64,000 nucleotides of DNA from Nitratidesulfovibrio sp. (GCF_040373385.1 NZ_JBDXXH010000013.1:1-64000); one strand, 5' to 3'; shown: positions 42,308 through 51,595, counted from the first letter of the stretch. The notes: generated by a model from the letters alone, not told the origin. Numbers and translations are program-made.

Positions 42308-43482
42308 CCCAGGTGCCCCCGACGGCGGGGCGAGTCGTGGCCCCCGACCCGACCGCACCCACTGGACCCACTGGCCCCATAGGGGCCTGCGCCCAGCACG
42401 GCGCGGGGGGCATCACCCTGGCCCTGAACGCGGCGGAATCGCGCGTGCAGGCCGCCGCCCTGCGCGACGGCGAAGCCCTGTTCGCGCAGGAATGGCACGT
42501 ACCCTCGCAGGGTACGGAACTGCTGGCCCCGGCCCTGGCCGACGCCTTCGCGCGGATGCGCCTTTCGCTGAGTGACGTGCGGCGCATCGCCTGCGTGCAG
42601 GGCCCCGGCAGCTTCACCGGGCTGCGCCTGGTGCTGTCCACGGCGGCGGGCATGGCCCGCGCGCTGGGGGCGCGGCAGGCCGGGTTATCGTACACGCAAC
42701 TGCTGGCCTGCGGTCCGCTGCTGCCGCGCGGGGCGGTGCTGTGGGTGCTGACCCACGCCCGGCGCGGGCTGGTGCACATGCAGGCCTTCCGCATGCCCGG
42801 CGAGACGCTGGACGTCGCCAGCACCGGCGCCCCCGACGTCGCCCCGGACGCTGCTCCGGACACTGCCGCCGCCACGCCCCCCCGCCTGCCCGAAGCCCTG
42901 ACCCCGGTGGAGGCGGCAACGCTTGACGCCGCCGTGGCCCGAATAGTGGCGCTTCAGCCAAACATAGAACACGCCGAGGGCAAATCGGCGGCGGCCGGAT
43001 GCGATACTGACGCCGCCGTGGCCCGAATAGTGGCGCTTCAGCCAAACATAGAACACGCCGAGGGCAAATCGGCGGCGGCCGGATGCGATACTGACGCCGC
43101 CGTGGCCCGAATAGTGGCGCTTCAGCCAAACACAGAACACGCCGAGGGCAAATCGGCGGCGGCCCGATTCGATGCGGCCCCCGCCGTCTACCTGATGGGC
43201 AGCGGGGTCACCCGCAACCGCGCCGTCCTTGCCCCGGCATTGGCCGCGCTGTTGCCGGGGGCCTGCTTTCTGCCCAGCCGGTTCGACCACCCCGCCCCCG
43301 CCCTGCTGCTGCCCCTGGCCGCCACGGCCACCTACGGCCCCGATGACGTGCAACCGCTGTACGTGCGCCCCTGCGACGCGGAAGAAAACCTGCCCGCAAT
43401 GGCCGCCGCGCGCGGCATGGACCCGGAACAGGCCCGGCTGGCACTGGCCCGGCTGACAACAGCCCCGCTCGCCGACGCATAA
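42304..43482 (+). CDS. tsaB: tRNA t6A biosynthesis protein TsaB with repeat expansion
   Basis: 392 residues against about 230 usual. The ASKHA-fold N-terminal domain is clear (CVQGPGSFTGLRLVLSTAAG). Between it and the C-terminal YLMGSGVTRNRAVL part lie about 100 extra residues containing three in-frame copies of a 28-residue unit (208-291; 84 bp each). TsaB pairs with TsaD to make the t6A37 modification and is usually essential. Start ATG 42304 overlaps the rseP stop. N-terminal 35 residues are also extended and Pro-rich. Whether the insert affects dimerisation with TsaD is unknown. Confidence 0.88.
   Translation: MTQVPPTAGRVVAPDPTAPTGPTGPIGACAQHGAGGITLALNAAESRVQAAALRDGEALFAQEWHVPSQGTELLAPALADAFARMRLSLSDVRRIACVQGPGSFTGLRLVLSTAAGMARALGARQAGLSYTQLLACGPLLPRGAVLWVLTHARRGLVHMQAFRMPGETLDVASTGAPDVAPDAAPDTAAATPPRLPEALTPVEAATLDAAVARIVALQPNIEHAEGKSAAAGCDTDAAVARIVALQPNIEHAEGKSAAAGCDTDAAVARIVALQPNTEHAEGKSAAARFDAAPAVYLMGSGVTRNRAVLAPALAALLPGACFLPSRFDHPAPALLLPLAATATYGPDDVQPLYVRPCDAEENLPAMAAARGMDPEQARLALARLTTAPLADA
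42925..43176 (+). repeat. 84-bp tandem repeat within tsaB
   Basis: Three direct copies starting at 42925, 43009 and 43093. Copies 1 and 2 are identical or nearly so; copy 3 diverges in its last 20 bases. 84 is a multiple of three, so copy-number change keeps the frame. Confidence 0.95.
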
Positions 43483-43798
43483 TACGCTCCGTCCCCTCTG
43501 CCGTCAGGCGGGTTTGCCCCCCGGCACATCACGCCGCAGCGCCCTTCCCGATTTCCTGATGGGGCCGCCGGGACGACCCGCGAATGCCCTCCTTCCCCGC
43601 CCCCGTAGCCGCGCCCCTGGCTCTCGCCCCGTCCTTTCCCGGCCTCCGAGCCCACACGCCACGCCCCCAACCTAAAGCCCTCCGCTCACCCGCCGATAAG
43701 GTTTGCGAGGGAGCAGGCGGTGCCACTCTGGCACCGGCCTTGCACCCTCACGGCGGGAGACCCCCATCGGGAAATTTCTTCCGGCGAAGAGGTGCATC
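43483..43798. other. Intergenic region with fliD promoter
   Basis: No gene. Contains the sigma-28 promoter at 43673-43699 and a leader of about 90 bases. Nothing else recognised. Confidence 0.6.
43673..43699 (+). promoter_or_regulatory. Sigma-28 (FliA) promoter of fliD-fliS
   Basis: TAAAGCCC (43673-43680), 11-base spacer, GCCGATAA (43692-43699). This fits the flagellar sigma-28 consensus TAAAGTTT-N11-GCCGATAA, with a perfect -10, and lies about 100 bp before fliD. Confidence 0.85.
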
Positions 43799-45553
43799 AT
43801 GGTTGAACTGGCATCCGGCGGCGTATACTTTTCCGGGCTCGGCAACGGCACGGACTTCACCAAGGTCATCGACCAGTTGAAGTCCATCGAGCAGATTCCG
43901 CAAAAGCGCCTTACCCTGTGGAAGGCAGACTGGCAGAAACGCCAGGATGCCTTTGGCGAGTTGCGCACGGAAATCGCCACGCTCAAGGACATCGTGGACT
44001 CCATGAACACCATGGAAAAATTCATGGTGAAGACGCCGTCCAGTTCCAACGAAACCGTGGCCAGCGCCACCACCGATTCCAGCGTCCTTGAAGGCACCTA
44101 CAAGATAGAGGTGGGGCAACTGGCGTCCAGTTCCATCTGGACCTACAACACCGCCTTCGCCGACAAGAAGACCAAGGTCAACGACTCCGGCAGCGACCAG
44201 CAGTTCGTCTACACCTACATGGGCAAGACCCGCTCGATCACGGTGCCCAGCGGCACCACCATCGACGGGCTCAAGAACATGATCAACAACGACCCCCAGA
44301 ACCCCGGGGTAAAGGCCATGCTGGTGCAGAACGGCACCGGCTACACCTTCCAGTTCCGGGGCATGGACATGGGGTCCAACGCCACGCTGTCGGTAGGGGC
44401 GGGCACCACCGTCACCGGACTTCCCAGTACGGCCGCCAACTGGACCGTGCAAGCCAACCAGAATGCCCAGTACCGGGTCAACGGCTGGCCCGCCACCACC
44501 TGGCTGGAATCGAACTCCAACACGCTGACCGGCGCCGTGGAAGGCATGACCATCACGCTGCGGGACGTGGGCACCTCGCAGATTTCGGTGGTCACCGACA
44601 TCGAGAAAATCAAGGAAAACGTCGTCGGCTTCGTCGATGCCATGAACGCGGTGCGGACGAAGATCAAGGAACTGACCGCCGTCAACAGTTCCAAGGACGT
44701 GGACAGCCCCGACGATGCCTCGTCGCTGTACTCCATGCAAAAGGGTTCCGTCCTGACCGGCAACTACGGCGTGCAGTTGCTGGCCACCCAGCTCAAGATG
44801 GCCACGGCGGACAAGGCCGCCGGCTTCGAATACCAGTACAAGGACGGCAACCTGCTGCGCGGCGACGTCTATTCGTCGCTGTCGCACATCGGCATCATGA
44901 CCATTGCCGACTCCAACAGCCCCACTTCGGGCCTTCTGGAAATCCGGGAAGAAGACCTGGGGGACGGCCTGCCCTCCCTGGACCGGGCGTTGCGCGAAAA
45001 TCCCGAGGCCGTGGCCGAATTGTTCGCCGCCAGCGGGCAGCCCCAGTCCGACTCGTCCGACTTCAGCTACTACTCGCACGTCAAGGGCGTGACCAAGGCG
45101 GGCATCTACGACGTGACCTACGACGTGGATGCCTCGGGCAACATCGTCAACGCCTTCATCGGCGGCAAGCGCGCCAACGTCGACAACGCGAACAAGCAGA
45201 TCACCGCCATGGAAGGCGACGCCCGAGGCCTGGCGCTGCAAATAGACAACCTGTCGCAGGGCAGCTATTCGAGCCGCATGCGCATCAAGGAAGGCAAGCT
45301 GAGCGGACTCAGCAGCCAGCTTGAAGACATGTTGGGCAGCGACGGCGCGCTGAAGATCCTGGAAGACAATTACCAGGAGATCATGGACGACATACAGACC
45401 AAGATCGACAAGGAAGTGGACCGCGTCACCCAGTGGGAACGGCGCGAACGGCTGCGCTATTCGCGGCTGGAGGCCACCCTGGCCCGCTACGATGCGCTCG
45501 GCAAGTCGGTGGAAAGCCAAATCAAGTCGTTGTCCACTTCAACGTCTTCGTAG
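43799..45553 (+). CDS. fliD: Flagellar hook-associated protein 2 (filament cap)
   Basis: 584 residues. N-terminal FliD domain (FSGLGNGTDFTKVIDQLKSIEQIPQ, then coiled coil) and C-terminal domain (TKAGIYDVTYD..DGALKILEDNY..) with long coiled-coil end (DRVTQWERRERLRYSRLEAT, LARYDALGKS). Caps the filament and guides flagellin folding. Start ATG 43799 with AAGAGG upstream. Followed by fliS; driven by the sigma-28 promoter. Confidence 0.95.
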   Translation: MVELASGGVYFSGLGNGTDFTKVIDQLKSIEQIPQKRLTLWKADWQKRQDAFGELRTEIATLKDIVDSMNTMEKFMVKTPSSSNETVASATTDSSVLEGTYKIEVGQLASSSIWTYNTAFADKKTKVNDSGSDQQFVYTYMGKTRSITVPSGTTIDGLKNMINNDPQNPGVKAMLVQNGTGYTFQFRGMDMGSNATLSVGAGTTVTGLPSTAANWTVQANQNAQYRVNGWPATTWLESNSNTLTGAVEGMTITLRDVGTSQISVVTDIEKIKENVVGFVDAMNAVRTKIKELTAVNSSKDVDSPDDASSLYSMQKGSVLTGNYGVQLLATQLKMATADKAAGFEYQYKDGNLLRGDVYSSLSHIGIMTIADSNSPTSGLLEIREEDLGDGLPSLDRALRENPEAVAELFAASGQPQSDSSDFSYYSHVKGVTKAGIYDVTYDVDASGNIVNAFIGGKRANVDNANKQITAMEGDARGLALQIDNLSQGSYSSRMRIKEGKLSGLSSQLEDMLGSDGALKILEDNYQEIMDDIQTKIDKEVDRVTQWERRERLRYSRLEATLARYDALGKSVESQIKSLSTSTSS

Positions 45554-45704
45554 CCACGGCGGCCACCACGACCGGGACAATCAGGGTGCCCGCCCCGAGC
45601 GGCCATGCCCCAGACGAACACCCCCCGCCACGGCGCGGGGAACGACCACAACCCGCGACACACTCACCGCACAGGCGCGCGGGCGCATACACCGGGAGAA
45701 TGCA

Positions 45705-46523
45705 ATGCAGAAGGCCGCACACGCCTACCTTCAGACCCAGGTCACCACGACCACCCAGGGCGAACTGTTGCTCCTGCTGTATGACGGGGCCATCAAGTTC
45801 CTGAACCAGGCCAAGGAAAAGATCGCCGAACGCGACTACGCGGGCAAGGGCATCCTGATCTCCAAGGCCCTGGACATCGTCAATGAACTGGACGCCAGCC
45901 TGAACCTGGAAAAGGGCGGCGAACTGGCGCAGAACCTGCACAAGCTGTACTTCTACTGCTCCACCCGCCTGCTCAACGCCAACCTGAAGATGGACGTGGC
46001 GTTCATCGACGAGGTGATCAAGATCCTGTCCGGCCTGCGCGGCGCCTACGGCCAGATCGTCAACACCCCGGAGGCCATGGCCGTGGGGGCCAGCATGGCG
46101 GCCAACCGCACGCCCGCCAACGCCGCGCCTTCGCGCGTGCCGCTGCCCACCGCGCACATGCCGCCGCTGGGCAAGCCCGCGCAGTTCGGTCGCGCCCATG
46201 CCCAGGCCTACGGCCAGCAGGCCCCGGCGGGTGATGCCGTGCCGCAGGCGACCACCCTCGTGAGCCCGGCCCAGCCAGCCCAGCTAGCCGTGACGGAGCA
46301 GGCCGCGCAGGCAGCCGCCCCCGTCGTCCCGGCGCCACACACAGCGGCGATGGCGGCGGGCGTACCGCCCACGGCCCCTGACAATACCGCCGATGGCCCG
46401 GCAGCCCCAGACGCGCCGGACGCACCCGGTGCCCCCGTTGCTCCCGATGCCCCGCAGACGAAGGGATTTGCCCCCAGCCGCATGGCCGCAGCCAACCTGT
46501 ATCGCAAGTTCGCGCAGGGCTAG
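45705..46523 (+). CDS. fliS: Flagellin export chaperone FliS with extended tail
   Basis: 272 residues. Residues 1-125 are a normal FliS four-helix bundle (TQGELLLLLYDGAIKFLNQA, LDASLNLEKGGELAQNLHKL, KILSGLRGAYGQI). The remaining ~147 residues are Ala/Pro-rich and disordered (PDAPDAPGAPVAPDAP), ending in a short helix-like GFAPSRMAAANLYRKFAQG. FliS binds the flagellin C-terminus and prevents premature assembly. RBS GGGAG before ATG 45705. Same operon as fliD. Confidence 0.94.
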   Translation: MQKAAHAYLQTQVTTTTQGELLLLLYDGAIKFLNQAKEKIAERDYAGKGILISKALDIVNELDASLNLEKGGELAQNLHKLYFYCSTRLLNANLKMDVAFIDEVIKILSGLRGAYGQIVNTPEAMAVGASMAANRTPANAAPSRVPLPTAHMPPLGKPAQFGRAHAQAYGQQAPAGDAVPQATTLVSPAQPAQLAVTEQAAQAAAPVVPAPHTAAMAAGVPPTAPDNTADGPAAPDAPDAPGAPVAPDAPQTKGFAPSRMAAANLYRKFAQG

Positions 46524-46587
46524 GGCGAACGCCGGGCGGCAGACACCCTTCCCATGCCCGCCCCGCTGGGCTAGAACACGGCCCATG

Positions 46588-47826
46588 GTCACCGCCGCAC
46601 CCCACGCCAACGGCCCCACCGGAGCCGCCTTGCCGGGCCATTCCGACCCGCCGGAGCCTTTCGCGCGGCGTCGGGTGTTGCACGTGGTTTCTTCGCTGGG
46701 GCTTGGCGGCACCGAAAAGGTCATGCAGTTGCTGCTGACCCGGCTGGACCCGGCCCGTTTTCAGCGCGCGGTGTGGAGCCCCGCCGACGGCCCCCGCGCC
46801 GCGCCCCTGCGCGAGGCCGGGGTAACCACCTTCATCGGCGGCGACCTGGGCAGCGTGGCCGCCCGCTTTCTCCCCCACATCGTGCACGTGCACCGTGCGG
46901 GCTGGCCCCAGCCGGAACTGCTGCGCCCCCTGCGCACGGCCTTCCGTCAGGCACCTGCCGCCGCGCGCTCTCCGGGCGCGGGCGCTGACGCGCGTCTTCT
47001 CCCCACGGGCGCTGACGCGCCTCGGCGCCTGCCCGCCATCGTGGAAACCAACGTCTTCGGACGGCACGACCCCTCCCTGTCGGGGCAGCTCATCGACGTC
47101 ACCCTGTTCGTCTCGCGCTTCTGCGCAGAACGCTTCGCCCGCGTGCACGGCATCGCCGCCGAGCCCCCGCGCTGGCGGGTGCTGTACAACCCCGTGGACA
47201 CCGCCCTGTTCGCCCGGCTGACCCCGCCGCCCGCCGATCGCGACTACACCCGCCCCGTGCTGGGCCGCCTGTCCCGGCCAGACCCCGGCAAGTGGTCGCC
47301 ACTGGCCCTGCACATCCTGCCCGTGCTGCGCCGCGAGATGCCCCACTTCCGCTACGACGTCGTCGGCGGCACCCCGGACGCGGAACGCTACGTGCGCGAG
47401 CACGGCCTGACGGACAACGTGCGCTTTCTGCCGCCGCTGCACGACGATGCGGAACTTGCCGGTTTCTTCAACCAGCTTTCCCTGCTGGCCCACGCCAACG
47501 ACACCGGCGAAAGCTTCGGGCTGGCCATAGCAGAGGCCATGGCCGCCGGACTGCCGGTGGTTACCCACCCCTGCCCCGGCCTGCGCGACAACGCCCAACT
47601 GGAACTGGTGGAGCATGGGGTCACCGGGCTGGTGGCCGAAACGGCGGACGACTACGCCGGGGCCGTGCTGCACCTCTTGCGCCACCCCGGTACCGCCCGG
47701 CGCATGGGCGAGGCGGGACGGCGCAAGGCCGCCGCGCTGTTCGACGCCGACATGCAGGCCCGCGCGCTGGAAACGTTGTATGACGAAGTGTGCCCGCCGG
47801 AAGTGACGAACGGGGAGGCCCCGTGA
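46588..47826 (+). CDS. Glycosyltransferase family 4
   Basis: 412 residues, GT-B fold. N-terminal RRVLHVVSSLGLGGTEKVMQLLL; C-terminal donor domain with VRFLPPLHDDAEL, GESFGLAIAEAMAAGLPVV (the EX7E region). Near residues 130-155 an Arg/Ala/Pro-rich insertion (AARSPGAGADARLLPTGADA) contains a short duplication. Overlaps the next gene by 4 bp. It follows fliS by 64 bp, so flagellin glycosylation is a fair guess. Ribosome site weak. Confidence 0.88.
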   Translation, partial: VTAAPHANGPTGAALPGHSDPPEPFARRRVLHVVSSLGLGGTEKVMQLLLTRLDPARFQRAVWSPADGPRAAPLREAGVTTFIGGDLGSVAARFLPHIVHVHRAGWPQPELLRPLRTAFRQAPAAARSPGAGADARLLPTGADAPRRLPAIVETNVFGRHDPSLSGQLIDVTLFVSRFCAERFARVHGIAAEPPRWRVLYNPVDTALFARLTPPPADRDYTRPVLGRLSRPDPGKWSPLALHILPVLRREMPHFRYDVVGGTPDAERYVREHGLTDNVRFLPPLHDDAELAGFFNQLSLLAHANDTGESFGLAIAEAMAAGLPVVTHPCPGLRDNAQLELVEHGVTGLVAETADDYAGAVLHLLRHPGTARRMGEAGRRKAAALFDADMQARALETLYDEVCPPEVTNGEAP

Positions 47827-49295
47827 GCGGCGCGCCCGGCACGCCCCCGGCGGGTGCACATGGTGACACGCACCGCCCCGACGCCGCCGACTCCCTGCTG
47901 GCCGCGTATACCGCCATGGTCATGGGATTCCGGCTGGGCGGCACCGGACCGGAAAAACCGGTGGGCAACGTTTCCGACCTGCCCGCACCCGATGCGGATG
48001 TCCTCCGGCAGGCGGCGGACAAGGCGGTGCGCCTTGCGCTGCGTAGCGGGCGACCGCACCTGGTGCTGTTGGGCACCGGCGACGGCACCCTGCCCGAGGC
48101 CCTTGCCGCCCTCCTGGCGGCCCTGACCGCAGCCGGACAGGCCACGCCGGGCACCGTGCCGCGCCTGACCCTGTGCGACCTTGCGCCGGACCGGTTGCGC
48201 GCCGCGCTGGCCAGCGGACGGCTGAAGGCCTTCGCCTGCCCCACGTCCATGCCGAACACCCCGCGCCTGCTGGCCGACACCTCGCCGTGGGCGCTGCTGC
48301 TGCTGTTGCGGGCCACCGGCATAACGCCGGAAACCGCCACCCTGTTCCCCAACCCGTTCCTGCCGGATGCCGAGGCCGGGGCACTGCACCGCTGGCGGCG
48401 CCTGTTCGCCGGGTGCGTGCCCGTGCAGTTGCCTCCGCATCTGTCCGTGGACCTGCCCCCGGCCCCGACCACCCGGCACGAAAGCACCGTGCCCTCCATA
48501 CCCGCATCCTCCACACCCGCTCCCGACCTGGGCGTGGGGGCCATCCTGCACCCCGACGAGCCGGACCTGCCTGCCTTTTTCGCCCAGGTGCCCGGCTGGG
48601 TACGCGAAATGGCCGTGATCTGGGATGGCGCGCCGCCCGCTTTCGACCCGGTCCCCCTGTGCCCCGTGCCGCTCCGCCAGGCGGTGCGTCCGCTGGGGGG
48701 CGATTTTTCCGCCCAGCGCAATGCCATGCTGGAACTGCTGACCACCGCATGGTGCCTGTACCTCGACGCCGACGAGAGGCTGGCGCCCAGCGCCTGGGCG
48801 CTGCTGCCCCGCCTGATGGCCGTGCCCGGCACCGGGGCCTGGCTGTTGCCCCGCGCCACCGCCTACCCCGACGCGGACCACCTGCGCGTGGGGTACGGCC
48901 TGTGGCCCGACGTGCAATTGCGGCTGTTCCGCCGCATGCCTGGGGTATGCTTTCGGGGTGCGGTGCACGAGCAGGTGGTGGGGGTGCACGGCCACACCTG
49001 CCTGCTGGCCGACGCCTGGATCGACCACCTGAGCTGGACCGCCAAGGACCGGGACGCGCTGGCCGAGCGCCTGCGGGTATTCGACGCGGCGGGCACCGGC
49101 CATGCGGCCCCCCCGCCTTCGGGCGGGCTGCACCGGCTGAGCACGGAATACCCGGCCCTGCCCCGCCGCCTGTTCGTCGCTGCCGGGCTGGTGCCCGCCG
49201 ACAGCGAACCGGCGAACGCCAACGACGCGGAAAGGCCTGCCCCGAAGGCAGGCACGCGCCGCCATCTGGCCCTGCGCCTGCCCCTGTCCCCCTGA
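47823..49295 (+). CDS. Two-part glycosyltransferase, family 2-like C-terminal half
   Basis: 490 residues from a GTG with GGGGAGG upstream, in a GTGA overlap with the GT4 gene. The N-terminal half (about 60-180) has a nucleotide-binding look (HLVLLGTGDGTLPEALAAL, RLTLCDLAPDRLRAALA) comparable to Rossmann-type domains in Maf/DUF115-like proteins. The C-terminal half carries GT2 elements (DFSAQRNAMLELL, LYLDADERLAP, and LRLFRRMPGVCFRGAVHEQ). Likely modifies flagellin or a surface glycan (inference). I cannot name the family of the N-terminal half firmly. Confidence 0.8.
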   Translation: MSGAPGTPPAGAHGDTHRPDAADSLLAAYTAMVMGFRLGGTGPEKPVGNVSDLPAPDADVLRQAADKAVRLALRSGRPHLVLLGTGDGTLPEALAALLAALTAAGQATPGTVPRLTLCDLAPDRLRAALASGRLKAFACPTSMPNTPRLLADTSPWALLLLLRATGITPETATLFPNPFLPDAEAGALHRWRRLFAGCVPVQLPPHLSVDLPPAPTTRHESTVPSIPASSTPAPDLGVGAILHPDEPDLPAFFAQVPGWVREMAVIWDGAPPAFDPVPLCPVPLRQAVRPLGGDFSAQRNAMLELLTTAWCLYLDADERLAPSAWALLPRLMAVPGTGAWLLPRATAYPDADHLRVGYGLWPDVQLRLFRRMPGVCFRGAVHEQVVGVHGHTCLLADAWIDHLSWTAKDRDALAERLRVFDAAGTGHAAPPPSGGLHRLSTEYPALPRRLFVAAGLVPADSEPANANDAERPAPKAGTRRHLALRLPLSP

Positions 49296-49450
49296 GCGGG
49301 GTGCCCCGTCTTCGCCCTTGGCGAGTTGGCGGCAAACCGGCGGTACCGCGCCCGTCGGCCCCGTGCGGGACGACACGCAAAGGCGCCAACCTTGATTTGC
49401 GCTGCCCGATGCCCTACACTGGGCATATGCAAGGAAGCAAAGGATTTCCC

Positions 49451-51016
49451 ATGATTATACGCTGCCCGGAATGCCAGTTCGAACGGAGCATCGACAGCAG
49501 CAAGATTCCGTCCTCGGCCGCCATCGCCACCTGTCCCAAGTGCCGTCACCGTTTCCGCTTTCGCGCCCTGGCTCCCGATGCTGCCCCGGGCGCCTCCCCC
49601 GACGGGCAGGCCACGCAGGCAATGGACGCGGCCCCACGCCGCGCGCCGGGAGAAGTCGCGCCCCGTACTATTGTGCCCGACGATGTCGCGCCCGGCGGCT
49701 CGCCCCATGCCGGGCCAGCCACGGGACACGAGGAAGACGATGACCTTCCCGCCGCGTTTCGCCGCGGCCCCTCGGCCACCCCGCCAGCCTCGACGCCCGG
49801 CGAATCCGACGCGTCTGGCGCATCTGGCGTGCAGGGCCTGACCGGCTCGGACTACGACCACGCCGAAGAGCACGACCACGTGGGCGAGCCCCGCCCCGTT
49901 TCCGGCCCCACCGCGCAGCATTCCCCCCCTGCGGAGCTCTCCGATCCGGACACGACCGATGCCCGCAACGCCCACGGGCGCACCGATCTTTCCCGCCCCG
50001 GCGACGATCCGCTGCCGCCCGGCGCGGTAATCCCCGGTCGCGACAGTGCCCCCGCCCATGACGACGATCATGGAACCCATGCCTCCCAGGCCGGACGCGG
50101 CGGCTCCGCAGACGGCCAGCGCCGCACCGGCTCGCCCCGCGACATCTGGGACGCCGTGGCCTCGGTGGGGGACCGCTGGCGCAAGCAGTCCGAATCCGGC
50201 AAGCGGCCCGGCAACGATGACCGCGACACCCACCATGGCGCCAGTGACGGCATGGGCAACGACCGGGACGGAAGCCCCAGCGGCCACCCCGGCGCGCGGA
50301 ACACCGGCAATCACGGCGATCCCTTCCCCCCGCGCGACGGCGGGCACCCCGGCGAACGGGACGCCCCCCTGCCGCCGTGGGCCGCCTCTGCCCGCAGCGA
50401 GGTGCCGTGGGAAAACCTGGACCGGGTGGGCTTCTTCCCCGGCCTGTACCAGACCATCCTGCGGGTGATGATGGCGGCGCCGCGCTTCTTCTCCGGGGTG
50501 CGCTCATCGGGTTCGCTGAAGCGGCCGGTGGCGTTCTACCTGCTGATCGGCATCTTTCAGGCGCTCACCGAACGGCTGTGGTATCTCATGAGCATGCGCG
50601 CCTTCGGCGGCTTCATCGAAGACCCGCAGTTGCACGCCTGGATGGGCAGCGTCACCCACGACATGAGCCTGCCCATGACCCTGCTGATCTCGCCCTTTAC
50701 CCTGCTGCTGCAACTGGCCGTGCTGTCCGGCCTGTACCACTTCATGATCCGGCTGGTGGAACCGCGCGCTGCCGACCTGCCCACCACCGTGCGGGTCATC
50801 TCGTACAGCGCGGCGCCCACGGTGCTCAGCGTGGTGCCGCTGGTGGGGCCTGTGGTGGGGTCGCTGTGGTTCGTGGTATGTACTTTCGTGGGGGTCAAGT
50901 ACGCCCACCGGCTGCCCTGGTCGCGCACGGCGCTGGCCATAGGGCCGCTGCTGGGGCTGGGCTTTGCGCTGACGCTGCAGTTGCTGCGCATGTTCATGTC
51001 CTCGGCCCCCGTGTAG
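49451..51016 (+). CDS. Zinc-ribbon, disordered linker and Yip1-like membrane domain protein
   Basis: 521 residues. N-terminal zinc ribbon C5-P-E-C8 and C28-P-K-C31 (MJ0042/zinc_ribbon_4 type), then about 270 residues of low complexity rich in Gly, Pro, Asp, His (disordered), then a Yip1-like domain from about 325 with about five membrane helices (PVAFYLLIGIFQAL, LLISPFTLLLQLAVLSGLYH, SYSAAPTVLSVVPLVGPVVG). Function unknown. ATG 49451 has AAGGAT upstream; an in-frame ATG 24 bases earlier is possible. Confidence 0.85.
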   Translation: MIIRCPECQFERSIDSSKIPSSAAIATCPKCRHRFRFRALAPDAAPGASPDGQATQAMDAAPRRAPGEVAPRTIVPDDVAPGGSPHAGPATGHEEDDDLPAAFRRGPSATPPASTPGESDASGASGVQGLTGSDYDHAEEHDHVGEPRPVSGPTAQHSPPAELSDPDTTDARNAHGRTDLSRPGDDPLPPGAVIPGRDSAPAHDDDHGTHASQAGRGGSADGQRRTGSPRDIWDAVASVGDRWRKQSESGKRPGNDDRDTHHGASDGMGNDRDGSPSGHPGARNTGNHGDPFPPRDGGHPGERDAPLPPWAASARSEVPWENLDRVGFFPGLYQTILRVMMAAPRFFSGVRSSGSLKRPVAFYLLIGIFQALTERLWYLMSMRAFGGFIEDPQLHAWMGSVTHDMSLPMTLLISPFTLLLQLAVLSGLYHFMIRLVEPRAADLPTTVRVISYSAAPTVLSVVPLVGPVVGSLWFVVCTFVGVKYAHRLPWSRTALAIGPLLGLGFALTLQLLRMFMSSAPV

Positions 51017-51192
51017 GCGCGCGGTCAGCCCACCGTGTCGGGGCGCTGGATCACGGCACGGCAGGGCACCGTATCCGGGGCATGCGGTCATGCGAGACGG
51101 GAGGACGGGATGCGGGGCACCAGCCCCGCCCCCGAGGAACGCGGAAACGGCCACCGGGCGGGGGCCCGGCCAGGACAACCGGGGAGGCGGCC

Positions 51193-51528
51193 ATGTTCAG
51201 GAAACTGCGCGCCCTGTGGAACGAACTGCGCGAACGGCGCAGGCATTCCCGCGAAATCGCCCCGCGCACCATCCGTGACCTAGCCGCCGAACTGCGCGAA
51301 CTGGCCGAGATCGCCGAGCGGGTGGCCCCCGTGGACGCCGAGACGCTGGTGCGCTTGCGGCGCATCCGCCACGAAATGAACGACCTGATGGACCTTACCC
51401 GCCGCCCGGAATTCCACCGCATTCCCGCCCAGCGCAGGCTTGACCTGCACGACGGCATTCAGCGCACCCGCGAACAGATACTGGAATCGGCCCAGGCCGC
51501 GCCCACTCCTACCCCGCGCCTGCAATAG
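51193..51528 (+). CDS. Small hypothetical helical protein
   Basis: 111 residues, very rich in Arg, Glu and Leu and almost entirely helical by composition (LWNELRERRRHSREI, LAAELRELAEIAERV, LVRLRRIRHEMNDLMDL). No membrane segment, no family recognised. Strong GGGGAGG before ATG 51193. Probably soluble coiled coil. Confidence 0.7.
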   Translation: MFRKLRALWNELRERRRHSREIAPRTIRDLAAELRELAEIAERVAPVDAETLVRLRRIRHEMNDLMDLTRRPEFHRIPAQRRLDLHDGIQRTREQILESAQAAPTPTPRLQ

Positions 51529-51595
51529 GCCCCCGACGGGGTTCCCGCCCTCTTCCTGCCGCGCGTCTTCCGGCCTGCCCCGGCGTCCTCGCGCG

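Noticed and set aside
42925..43176. Insertion of a mobile element into tsaB
   Set aside because: No terminal inverted repeats or target duplication; unit length and reading frame are preserved, so tandem expansion is the simpler reading.
48173..51016. 947-residue plus-strand open frame
   Set aside because: Begins in another frame of the glycosyltransferase gene; only the part from 49451 (zinc ribbon onward) is a real protein.
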